DNA of 64,000 nucleotides from Panopea generosa (lineage: Eukaryota > Mollusca > Bivalvia > Adapedonta > Hiatellidae). The notes under the pieces were generated by a model. It saw only the letters and a program-made list of their open reading frames with translations. It had not been told where the DNA came from and ran no database searches. A program made the translations under genes and the position numbers. The stretch covers positions 13,671,992-13,735,991 of the forward strand of contig CM055907.1 of NCBI GenBank assembly GCA_029582155.1. The letters are read 5' to 3'. Shown one piece after another: positions 29,801 through 39,484 of the stretch (its first letter is position 1; each line of letters begins with the position of its first letter).

Positions 29801-32671
29801 ATCTCAAAGGCTTGGGCTGTTCCAAATTTCCTGGAAAGGGCTCTGAGTTATTGAGATAGCCCAGGTGCGGAGAGGTGGTATGCTAGAGTATTGGTTAACC
29901 GTTAAGGATCCCAGAAAAGAGTAGTTAGGTTAATAACTGGTTCTCTGTAACAGTGTTAGTGCTCAATGGCATAAAAAAGATGCTAAATATTTAAACAATT
30001 AGAACATATTGTTATTGGTGTATTTCAGATCCACATGAAGAAGGCAAAATGACTGTAGATGGCGTGATGAAATTTTTGGAAGATTTAAATTTAAACCCAG
30101 AGTCACGAACTGTTTTGTTGATAGCTTGGCGCTTCAAGGCAGCCACACAGTGTGAATTCACAAAAGAAGAGTTCATGAATGGGATGTTAGAACTAGGGTG
30201 TGTATTTAAATTTTTATTTGAGGCTAAATATCACAATAGTTTTTATTTGTATCTTTACTTACCCAAAACATTTTATAGCCCTTTTTCAAAAATATCTTTG
30301 ATTTGCTATTTCTAGAATTTATAAAAAATCAGAGCTTCTAAACTCACCAGTTTCATTGGTTCCAGACTGATTTTTCTAATTGTTGACAAACAGGGTTTTC
30401 TGTATGTCAGTGACTCTTAAATTTTGCCTTTTTGTGACACTATTAATTTAATCAAAAGACACTTAAAATTCTCCTTAACTGCCTATAATGTATCATTTCA
30501 ATTACTAAGGTGTATTACTTTACCCAGACATGATAAATTACTAATGTATCCACAGTAACCATGACATTTTGAAGGCCATCCTTAAAAAATTGTTTGCCGT
30601 ACTCGTACTTTCTCACTCAAAATCGCAACTACCGGTACCCAAACTTTTTCTAATTTTCAATTTTATAGATTTCTGTCCATTTTTTTAAAAAAAAATTGAA
30701 AAATCAAAATCTGGCAAATAAAAAAAATTCTCTACATTATACATATCTATCCACATAAACAATACTGGGTTGGAGCATGGCAAACAAACATTTTTTAAGG
30801 ATGGCCTTCCTAAAGTGTATTCATTTCCCCAGACCATGATATGAACTTTTCTCGCATGGCTTTTTAAGTTCGGATAACAATAAGTCCTTTGTGATAACTG
30901 TGGCATTCAACAGAGCCTCATTCCCACCAAAACGTTGGGACCGAATTGTCTCTCTGAACCTCAAACCCATGTAAGATTATATAATCTACGTTAACCAATA
31001 TTTTAATGATAGATTAATTTTGTGAATAATTATATAACTGTTGCCATTAATATGTATACCAGTACATACATATACGTATGTTTATGTTTCATTGCAGATG
31101 TGATTCACCAGATAAACTGAAATTGAAATGTCCAGGATTGGAGCAGGAAATACGGGATGCCTCTAAATTTAAAGACTTTTATCAATTTACTTTTAATTTC
31201 GCTAAAAATCCAGGGCAGAAAGGTTTAGGTTTGTATTCATTTTCAATAATTTGAGCGCACACCGAAAAAGTTGAGAGAGACATATAAGCTTCACCCTCTG
31301 TTCGCCGTGTTTTTTTTACTTTTAAGGGAAGGAGGAGAATTGAGTGTTTGGGGGAATTTTAATAGGTCGTAAACAGAAATTAAAAAAAATCATAAGTATG
31401 TATATTTAACCCTTTACTCCATAGATACGCGTTTTCCCACACCAATCACAGAAGGCCTTTGAACACAGTGCAGGAAGAGTTCATATTGCTCGTAATGAGC
31501 AATCTGAACACTTCCTTCACTGTTTTCCACTCTGCCAGTTAATATAAACATAATTCACCCAATAATTCAAAAGCCTTCTATATTAGTTGTCCAAAGGTGT
31601 CTATATCAGAGGTGTCCAAAGGCGTCTTTATGAAGTAAAGGGTTAAAACAGTTAACAGGTCAACACCCTGTTCTTCATATGTGCTGACTCTTTAATACTA
31701 ACAGTGATTCATTTTCACTTGTTTAATGTTCATACTGTTTATTATTAAAACTATGCGTTACCATTATATATCTTAATATTTTGGTATAGTTATCTCCCTT
31801 TGTATTTAAGCCGCCATTTACACATATTACGTGCATTTTCTTAATTCTACTTAGATTCAGCTTTAGTCAATCACCGCTATGTAATTTTATGAAATAACCT
31901 GTTAATTTGTATTATTTTGTAGTATTTTAATGGTAAAATGGTCATTTATTGCATAGTTTAATGGTTATTTCCTCGGTATTCCTGTTTTTATATAATTTGT
32001 GTTTGTACTCTAAGGTTTTCGTACTCAGGCTCTTCGCACTGGTATATTGATTTTGATACAGTAAAACTTAACTTATCTGCGGTCTGTCTGTTTGTACACC
32101 CAGTATTGATCATTCCTTTCTGTCTTGAATCAGTGGCGAGAAATGAATGACAATGAGGTGCATTGTTGTTTATCAATTACCATAGAAACTGCGGCTGGGC
32201 AGGAATTCATACTCTCAACCCCTGCTGTGGCTGGAAAGGAACAACTTTTAATAGGCCATTTTTGTGTTGTTTATCAGATTTGCATTTTTTCAACGGCAAA
32301 TTTCTTATTTAAAAAATGAATAATGTCCAGTGAAATTTAATAATAAATCAGTTTTAGAAATTATCAAAATATCAGTTGTGTATCAAGAGAGTATCATCCA
32401 CAGGGGCTAGTGACACTATATATTCTACAGGGATATAGAATATATAGTATCACTAGCCCCTTTATTACACTATATATACAGGGATATAGAATATATAGTG
32501 TCACTAGCCCCTGTAGTGACCAGGACATGATTAACCTGGTACACCAATCTGATGAAAGCACCTTGATTTTCTAATTTTCTTTTTCCAGATTTGGATATGG
32601 CAATAGCCTATTGGAATATTGTATTGGCAGGCAGATTTAAATTTCTCAACATTTGGAGTCAATTTTTACAG
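26842..32671 (+). CDS. DCUN1D1: DCUN1D1/2-type DCN1-like protein, first five exons, 3' end missing
   Basis: Exons 26842-26844, 26939-27152, 30029-30197, 31098-31228 and 32589-32671 join in frame to 200 codons, against about 259 residues in vertebrate DCUN1D1. The start is [15 protein letters not shown]. Residues about 8-48 form the UBA-like domain ([19 protein letters not shown]), and from about residue 60 the PONY domain begins, with [18 protein letters not shown], then [20 protein letters not shown] and [17 protein letters not shown]. The family acts as a scaffold E3 that promotes NEDD8 transfer from UBE2M to cullins. The last 55-60 residues, which carry the acidic cullin-binding patch, should follow the phase-0 donor at 32672. 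They were not found before the gap at 34483 nor in the readable non-repeat stretches beyond it. The sequence does not separate DCUN1D1 from DCUN1D2; a single invertebrate orthologue of both is likely. Confidence 0.9.
26939..27152 (+). CDS. DCUN1D1: DCUN1D1 exon 2 (UBA-like domain)
   Basis: The exon is 214 nt after acceptor TATTCCAG, encoding residues 2-72. The open frame runs on to 27322, but the family match stops at RYK and a donor GTAAAA follows. The read-through part is intron and retroelement sequence. Confidence 0.9.
27180..28830 (+). mobile_element. Degenerate CR1/Jockey-like non-LTR retrotransposon (reverse transcriptase part)
   Basis: Broken frames carry reverse transcriptase landmarks in order: KACGPDFF (27335-27360), a KKGS-type segment near 27470, [12 protein letters not shown] (27508-27543), GVPQGS near 27885, and FADDT at 28053-28067 (the catalytic Asp-Asp box). 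A thumb and connection region follows ([12 protein letters not shown], then [10 protein letters not shown]). Frameshifts and stops interrupt it at 27320, 27490, 27750, 28410 and 28555. The endonuclease half is missing, so the copy is 5'-truncated. It occupies intron 2 of the DCUN1D1 gene in sense orientation and begins within about 30 bp of that intron's donor. It is not functional. Confidence 0.8.
29018..29210 (+). mobile_element. tRNA-derived SINE, family C
   Basis: The head GTGGGCGGTAATGCAGTAGA and TTGCAGGGTCGATACCCAGC, with a body ending GAGCATAAGC, resembles the reversed copy at 58900-59062. It lies in DCUN1D1 intron 2. Confidence 0.65.
29865..29990 (+). mobile_element. SINE family B, 3' fragment
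   Basis: GTTAACCGTTAAGGATCCCA and GTGCTCAATGGCATAAAAAA are the plus-strand version of the 3' part at 9776-9860. It lies in DCUN1D1 intron 2. Confidence 0.6.
30029..30197 (+). CDS. DCUN1D1: DCUN1D1 exon 3 (start of PONY domain)
   Basis: The exon is 169 nt with acceptor ATTTCAG and donor GTGTGT. It encodes [19 protein letters not shown], then [17 protein letters not shown] and [18 protein letters not shown]. The last two bases join exon 4 to make Gly. Confidence 0.9.
30571..30809. mobile_element. MITE with about 28-bp inverted ends
   Basis: GAAGGCCATCCTTAAAAAAT at the left is mirrored by ATTTTTTAAGGATGGCCTTC at the right, and the symmetry goes on into GTTTGCC/GGCAAAC. It lies in DCUN1D1 intron 3. 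A stretch like its right end (GAGCATGGCAAACAAA) also occurs at 24508-24523. Confidence 0.72.
31098..31228 (+). CDS. DCUN1D1: DCUN1D1 exon 4
   Basis: The exon is 131 nt with acceptor TTGCAG and donor GTTTGT. It encodes [18 protein letters not shown] and [19 protein letters not shown], a diagnostic stretch of the family. Confidence 0.92.
31410..31642. mobile_element. piggyBac-like MITE, intact 233-bp copy
   Basis: It is flanked by TTAA at 31406-31409 and 31643-31646, with ends CCCTTTACTCCATA and TATGAAGTAAAGGG. Internally it repeats GTGTCCAAAGG-type motifs shared with the other copies. It lies in DCUN1D1 intron 4. Confidence 0.85.
32105..32235 (-). mobile_element. SINE family B, degenerate fragment
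   Basis: GAATCAGTGGCGAGAAATGA and ATGACAATGAGGTGCATTG match the family B body at 9917-9955. A decayed head (AATTCATACTCTCAACCCC) lies to the right. It lies in DCUN1D1 intron 4. Confidence 0.6.
32401..32515. repeat. Palindromic repeat, three alternating arms
   Basis: GGGGCTAGTGACACTATATA (32403-32422) is followed by its near reverse complement ending at 32460, and then by another copy of the same inverted arm ending TCACTAGCCCC at about 32511. The spacer TACAGGGATATAGAATATAT occurs twice. The element could be a foldback MITE with a partial duplication. Confidence 0.75.
32589..32671 (+). CDS. DCUN1D1: DCUN1D1 exon 5
   Basis: The exon is 83 nt with acceptor TTTCCAG and donor GTAAGT. It encodes [20 protein letters not shown] followed by NIWSQFLQ and ends in phase 0. 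At least one more exon is required for the C-terminus. Confidence 0.9.
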
Positions 32672-33169
32672 GTAAGTTTACTTCTGAACTGTGGTTATAG
32701 TAACAGGAAAATAGAAAGAATTAATGTATGAATTTGGTCTTTATGAAGTCAAAGGAAAGTAGATGGTTCTCTTTTTCTCAGTGTAAAAAAATAAAAATAA
32801 AATCTGCAAAACAATTAATGCATGTGCTTAAAAAAGTTGGAAGTTAGATACCTGCAGAACTGCAGTGTTTTGGCGAATTTCAGCTAAATGCTCCGCTTGT
32901 GAGTTTGTTCAAATAATTACCCTGGGGTCCAATTTGACTACTCCAGGGGCTTGTCAGTTTTCTAGTTCTACTGGCCAAAGGAATGAATGGCTTATGCGAT
33001 GGCCTACTGTTTGTCGTCAGTCATCTTTGCTGTCCATTAGCAGCACTTTTTCTGAAACCAGTAGGCCAGTTGTGCTCAAATTTCACATTGATGTTTCTTG
33101 TGTATGTGATGCTATGCATAAGATTTTATTTTGGTCTTAAATTTTATTTATTGTCCTTGCACTTAATAA

Positions 33170-33420
33170 AGTTGTTGTATTTACCATATTGCAATTCTTG
33201 CAGAGCAAGCTATTTCTAGATTTTAATGCGATTGACTTGAAACTTTCTACCCATGATCAACGTCAAGTGTACCTGTAACTGTGTGTGGCACAAACTTTGT
33301 GATGCCGACTTAATTCCATGCAGAGTTGTTACCCTTGCATTGAAGTAATACTGCTATATTAACCATCTTGCAATTGTGGAGCAAACTACTTTCACAGTTT
33401 TCATTCAGTTGAAGCAGCCA
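33170..33420. repeat. Diverged direct repeat of about 180 bp
   Basis: ACCATATTGCAATTCTTGC followed by AGAGCAAGCTA at 33183 resembles ACCATCTTGCAATTGTGG and AGCAAACTA at 33361. It follows the last DCUN1D1 exon found; function is unknown. Confidence 0.4.
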
Positions 33421-34482
33421 GCCATGGGAAAGAGCAAAGGTGGCCGTTTACGAAATGTTGTTGCTTAATACAGGTTAATATAGTTAAGTTTACAGATGTA
33501 AAAACTGACTTATACATGAACATGAGCAAAACTTTATTTTAACTAATTAGCATTGTTGAGTTTCCCTTCACTCCCTGGGGATTTATGTATGTATAGTGAA
33601 GTAAGGCTCATTAACATATTTAAGTATATACTTAAAGGGAGTATATCAGTAAAAAATGGTATAAATGTCTTTAGAAATAGAATTATTTTTAAATGGATAA
33701 AAAGCATCTGTCAAATCCACCAAAATATGAAAAAATCGATATTTAAACCCGAGTAGTAAACTTGAAAAGAAATCCCCATTCTAAAAATAGACAGCACATA
33801 AATACTGCTTGGCATTCTTTTGCATTGTCATTTGGACTCTTTCTAACATGAAATAATTTTTACTACATTTAAACCTGTATAAGAAATCAAAACGAAATTG
33901 TGTGTCTCATTTAACATGTCGCAAAATATGTTGCAATTTAAGCAGGAAATCTATTTTAGTCTAGCCTAGTTAGGATATCCCTTTTGAATATATTATCTTG
34001 GCATGTTTTAATATACATCCTGTTTGCAATACAGGGTCAATGAGGATATATGGGCATGTTATATTGGAAAAAAGATGTTTTTAACCCATTTTGAAAAATC
34101 TTGATATATTCCCTTTAAATATTAAGTTTTAACTAAAACCAATAGCGTGTATATGAGTAAAAGCACTGTGACTGTCCTTGAACTCTTACTTTCGTAAAAT
34201 ATTTGGACCTATCTGGGCTCTAACCAACAACCTCAGCAATGAGAGGTAATCAATCTTTAAAATCTTAAATCCCTTAGTTGAACAACATTTTATTCATAAT
34301 AAACATGGTAGTCCTACATTTTGTATACATATTAAATGATTAGTGAAAAGGATCCAGAAGAAAGGCTATAATAGCTTATATGTATATGTTTCCTAGTTAT
34401 AGTAAGGTGCTATTATAATGGTAAATACTGGTAAGATGGTGACATGTTTGAGAAGCAGACCGTTATAAATAACATAGTATAA

Positions 34483-34982
34483 NNNNNNNNNNNNNNNNNN
34501 NNNNNNNNNNNNNNNNNNNNNNNNNNNNNNNNNNNNNNNNNNNNNNNNNNNNNNNNNNNNNNNNNNNNNNNNNNNNNNNNNNNNNNNNNNNNNNNNNNNN
34601 NNNNNNNNNNNNNNNNNNNNNNNNNNNNNNNNNNNNNNNNNNNNNNNNNNNNNNNNNNNNNNNNNNNNNNNNNNNNNNNNNNNNNNNNNNNNNNNNNNNN
34701 NNNNNNNNNNNNNNNNNNNNNNNNNNNNNNNNNNNNNNNNNNNNNNNNNNNNNNNNNNNNNNNNNNNNNNNNNNNNNNNNNNNNNNNNNNNNNNNNNNNN
34801 NNNNNNNNNNNNNNNNNNNNNNNNNNNNNNNNNNNNNNNNNNNNNNNNNNNNNNNNNNNNNNNNNNNNNNNNNNNNNNNNNNNNNNNNNNNNNNNNNNNN
34901 NNNNNNNNNNNNNNNNNNNNNNNNNNNNNNNNNNNNNNNNNNNNNNNNNNNNNNNNNNNNNNNNNNNNNNNNNNNNNNNNNN
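34483..34982. other. Assembly gap, 500 N
   Basis: Exactly 500 N. It lies downstream of DCUN1D1 exon 5, so the missing last exon or exons may be here. Confidence 0.99.
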
Positions 34983-34996
34983 ATCCATTTGGGCAA

Positions 34997-35245
34997 AATT
35001 ATTATTCAATTTGAGTTCTGAAGCATCATCTGGTCATAGGAAATAAGATTTGGTTCAATTAGGAGAATTGTTTAAAATAGATTATCCATTATATGGGTTT
35101 AAAGTTTGTACAAATGAAGGGGCTTGTATATATAGGGACCCTGTAAGGGGACTTTGAGTTTTATATATTTTATTTTCAATTTGAGTTCTGAAGCATCTTC
35201 TATTCATAACAAATAAGATTTTGTTCAATAAGAAGGATTGACTTT
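34997..35245. repeat. Direct repeat beside the gap, about 174-bp period
   Basis: CAATTTGAGTTCTGAAGCAT followed by an AAATAAGATTT block occurs near 35008 and again near 35176. The gap at 34983 may hide further copies. Confidence 0.65.
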
Positions 35246-35347
35246 CCAAAAGGGGCCAGGTGGGGTAAAAAAATGATTAAAATTAAACATTTTGGTAAAT
35301 CTTATTCTTAACAACCGGTCAGTCAAATTTGGTATCATTTTTAATGA

Positions 35348-37848
35348 CTGCAGTTGGTATCATCATAGTGGGTTTAGTATGGCATTCGGTATGGCGGGTT
35401 AAGTATGGCAGGCGGTATGGCAGGTTTAGTATGGCAGTCGGTATGACGGGTATAGTATGGCAGTCGGTATGGCGGGTTAAGTTTGGCAGTCGGTATGGCG
35501 GGTATAGCATGGCAGTCGGTATGGCGGGTATAGTATGGCAGACGGTATGGTGGGTTAGGTATGGCAGTCGGTATGGCAGGTATAGTATGACAGTCGGTAT
35601 GGCGGGTTTGGCAGTCGGTATGGCGGGTGTAGTATGGCAGTCGGTATGGCGGGTTAGGTATGGCAGTCGGTATGGTGGGTTAAGTATGGCAGTCGGTATG
35701 GCGGGTTTGGCAGTCGGTATGGCGGGTTCGGCAGTCGGTATGGCAGGTTTAGTATGGCAGTCGGTATGGCAGGTTTGGCAGTCGGTATGGCGGGTTAGGT
35801 ATGGCAGTCGGTATGGCGGGTTAGGTATGGCAGTCAGTATGGCAGGTTAGGTATGGCAGTCAGTATGGCGGGTTAGGTATGGCAGTCGGTATGGCAGGTT
35901 TAGTATGGCAGTCGGTATGGCAGGTTTGGCAGTCGGTATGGCGGGTTCGGCAGTCGGTATGACAGGTTAAGTATGGCAGTCAGTATGGCGGGTTTGGCAG
36001 TCGGTATGGCAGGTTTATTATGGCAGTCGTTATGGCAGGTTAGGTATGGCAGTCGGTATGGCGGGTTAAGTATGGCAGTCGGTATGGCGGGTTAGGTATG
36101 GCAGTCGGTATGGCGGGTATAGTATGGCAGTGGGTATGGCAGGTATAGTATGGCAGTCTGTAAGGCGGGTTAAGTTTGGCAGTCGGTATGGCGGGTTTAG
36201 TATGGCATTCTAGTATGACAGTCGGAATGGCGGGTTTAGTATGACAGTCTGTATGGCGGGTTAAGTATGGCAGTCGGTATGGCGGGTTTAGTACGGCAGT
36301 CGGAATGGCTGGTTTAGTATGGCAGTCGGTATGGCGGGTTTAGTATGGCAGTCGGTATGGCGGGTTAAGTCTGGCAGTCAGTATGGTGGGTTTAGTATGA
36401 AAGTCAGTTTTTTTTTTTTAGTATGGCAGTCGGATTGTCGGGTTTAGTATGGTAGTCAGTATGATGGGTTTAGTATAGCAGTCGTTATGGTGGGTTTAGT
36501 GTGGTGGTCGATATGGTGAGTTTAGTATGACAGTCAGTTTGGCTGTTTTAGGATGGCAGACTATTTTGCGGGTTAAGTACGGGAGTTTATATGGCGAGTT
36601 TAGTATGACATTTGGTGTTGCTGGTTAAATATGGCAGACTGTGACGAGTTAAGTATGAAAGTCTGTATGGCGGGTTTAGTATGGCAGTCTGTATGGTGGG
36701 TTTAATAAAGCAGTCTGTATGGTTGGTTAAGTATGGCAATCTGTATGGTGGGTTTAGTATGGCAGTCTGTATGGTGGGTTTAGTATGGCAGTCTGTATGG
36801 TTGATTTAGTATGGCAATCTGTATGGCTGGTTTAGTATGGCAGTCTGTATGGTGGGTTTAATATGACAGTCTGTATGGTTGGTTGAGTATGGCAATCTGT
36901 ATGGTTGGTTTAGTATGGCAGTCTGTATGACGGGTTTAGTATGGCAATCAGTATGGCGGGTTTAGTATGGCAGTCTGTATGGCCGGTTTAGTATGGCATT
37001 CTGTATAGCGGGTAAAGTATGGCGGTGTGTATGGTCGGTCGGTTTAGTATGGCAGCTAGTATGGCGGGTTTAGTATGTCAGTCAGTATGGTGGGTTTAGT
37101 ATGGCAGTCAGTATGGCAGGTTTAGTATGCTGTCTGTATGGCAGTGGCAGGTTTGGTATGGCAGTCAGTATGGCAGGTTTAGTATGGCAATCTGTATGGT
37201 TGGTTTAGTATGGCAGTCAGTATGGTGGGCTTAATATGGCAGTCTGTATGGTTGGTTTAGTATGGCAATCTGTATGGTTGGTTTAGTATGGCAGTCTGTT
37301 TGGCGGGTTTAGTATGGCAGTCTGTATGACGGGTTTAGTATGACAATCAGTATGGCGGGTTTAGTATGGCAGTCTGTATGGCCGGTTTAGTATGGCATTC
37401 TGTATAGCGGGTATAGTATGGCAGTCTGTATGGCCGGTTTAGTATGGCAGCTAGTATGGCGGGTTTAGTATGTCAGTCAGTATGGCGGGTTTAGTATGGC
37501 AGTCAGTATGGCAGGTTTAGTATGGCAGTCTGTATGACAGGTTTGGTATGGCAGTCAGTATGGCAGGTTTAGTATGGCAGTCAGTATGGCAGGTTTAGTA
37601 TGGCAGTCTGTATGGCAGGTTTGGTATGGCAGTCAGTATGGCAGGTTTAGTATGGCAGTCAGTATGGCGGGTTTAGTATGGCAGTCGGAATGGCGGGTTT
37701 AGTATGGCAGTTTGTATGACAGGTTTAGTATGGCAGTCAGTATTGCAGGTTTAGTATGGTAGTCTGTATGGCGGGTTTATTTTGTCAGTTTGTATAGCGG
37801 ATTTAGTATGGCAGTCAGTATGGCGGGTTTAGTATGGCAGTCAGTACA
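35348..37848. repeat. 26-bp minisatellite array, about 2.5 kb
   Basis: The main unit is GTATGGCAGTCGGTATGGCG plus GGTTTA. An 18-bp shortened form without TAGTAT also occurs. The left third is rich in CGG variants and the right part in CTG/CAG variants, so sub-families are zoned. A poly-T interruption lies at about 36408-36418. Confidence 0.95.
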
Positions 37849-37890
37849 GCTAAAACTACCTAGAAATGGTCATATACGGTAGAAACTTAC

Positions 37891-37966
37891 CATGATTTGC
37901 CACCTTTTTAGTACAGCTCACGTGGATGGTGGAATGAAATTCAACCGGAGATACGGCTTCGGCCAT
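37891..37966 (-). CDS. Possible first coding exon of an unknown minus-strand gene
   Basis: An ATG in strong start context (ACCAATGGCC) opens 25 codons, MAEAVSPVEFHSTIHVSCTK and then KVANH, followed directly by a consensus donor GTAAGT. The upstream stretch is less AT-rich than its neighbours, as in a 5' UTR. Its first intron would contain the whole 26-bp array. I cannot name the protein, and no second exon was found. Confidence 0.4.
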
Positions 37967-38066
37967 TGGTTGTTTCTCAAGGGTGGTATGGCGAGTACTG
38001 GAAATCTGTATTGCAACGGAATGACATACAATAAAATACTATGTTCGAGCTTTTTTCGTTTTATAA

Positions 38067-38232
38067 CCCTTTACTCCATAGATACGTGTTTGCCTGCACC
38101 AATCACAGAACGAGCAATCTGAACACTTCCTGCACTGTTTTCCACTCTGTCAGTTAATATAAACATAATTCACCAAAATATTCAAAAGCCTTCTATATAA
38201 GGTGTCCAAATGCGTCTATATGAAGTAAAGGG
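38067..38232. mobile_element. piggyBac-like MITE, shorter diverged copy
   Basis: It has the same ends as the 31410 copy (CCCTTTACTCCATA, ATGAAGTAAAGGG) and much of the same interior, with about 65 bp less. The flanking tetranucleotides have decayed to ATAA and TTTA. Confidence 0.78.
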
Positions 38233-38454
38233 TTTAGCAATAATTGTATTAGAAACAATACTTATACTAAAACACCAATTAAGTCAACCAATGAACCGGT
38301 GTCATAATGGTAAGATTTCTGACTCCTACATCAGATACCAACTGTTCGAATACAGTTCCTTATATTTTATTGCTATATTTTTAATATAAGGTAATGTAAT
38401 GTTCTTGTTATACACCGAATATTCATAAATACCTAAGCCCAATATATGTTTTAC

Positions 38455-38566
38455 CTGGACCGGAAGTTGCGTGATAATACATTTTGTTTCTGTTGAGTTC
38501 TTCATGTTGCCGCAAAGCAATGTTGGTTTGAAACAATCCGTAGTTTCCACATCACAAACGCCTCCA
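38455..38566 (-). CDS. Possible internal exon of a Cys-rich extracellular protein
   Basis: An acceptor TTTATAG and donor GTAAAA bound 112 nt reading GGVCDVETTDCFKPTLLCGN and then MKNSTETKCIITQLPVQ. Four Cys and an Asn-Ser-Thr sequon suggest a secreted or extracellular segment. The spacing recalls Cys-patterned segments of large von Willebrand D/EGF-type proteins, but that is from memory and weak. No partner exons are visible, so it may be a relic exon. Confidence 0.4.
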
Positions 38567-38599
38567 CTATAAACAAAGAATATCATTTCAATGTAAATT

Positions 38600-39450
38600 T
38601 GTGGATTTTGTTAAAATACCTTAATCTGTTTTGCTCGAAAGGCTCTGGGGTGCATGGGCATACATAGTTTTGTATTTAAGGGAATTTATCAGGATTTTTC
38701 GAACTTTTTAAATTGGTTAAAACTTTTTTTCCCCAATATACCTATTAACTGACACGTATTGCCAAAAGAATATCTTTTAAACATGCCAAATTCATATAAT
38801 GAACTGAACGGGATTTCCTAACTATGGCTACGCGCCTAGGTTAGACTAAAATGTATTTCCCGCTTAAAATTAACATATTTTGTGGTGTATTAAATGAGTG
38901 ACGTGATTTTGATTTCAATATGATCCATTATATAGGTTTACAAGTAGTCAAAATTGTTTCATCTTAGAAAGAGCCCGAATGACGATGCAAAGGTCGTCAA
39001 ACAGTATTCATATGTTGTCTATTTTGAGAATGGGAAATTCGTTTCAAGTTTACCACTCAAATCAGTTTAATTATCGATTTTGTCACGTTTTGATCGATTT
39101 GCCATACCAAAACATTCAGATTCTATTTATTAATGATAATGAGATACTTTTTATCCATTGTAATACTTCCTTTTAGTGTTTGTTGTGCGTATGTTGATGT
39201 GTGAACATGATTGAAATACAGTTCAACTTTGTCGTGAGTCACTTTAGATAGTAACAAATATCGATTGATAGAATAGTCAATCGAAATATGATTAAAGTGA
39301 AATCACCCAAATGTGTGGAAGATCTAAGTTTGCAAAATTAACATGTAATTTTGATTCCTTTCTCAGGAACATTTAGGGGAAGCAACTGCTGCGCGATTTA
39401 CTGCACACATAAACACGTGATTATCTATCTTGTACACGTATCATGAAAAA
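38600..39450. other. Intergenic, nothing recognised
   Basis: AT-rich unique DNA between an orphan exon and array A. Confidence 0.5.
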
Positions 39451-39484
39451 GCGGGGCGGTAATGTAATGGATAGAGTGTTGGCC
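39451..39484 (+). mobile_element. SINE family C, head fragment cut by the 31-bp array
   Basis: GGGGCGGTAATGTAATGGAT followed by AGAGTGTT is the family C 5' end (box A region). It runs directly into the first unit of the array at 39485. Confidence 0.6.
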
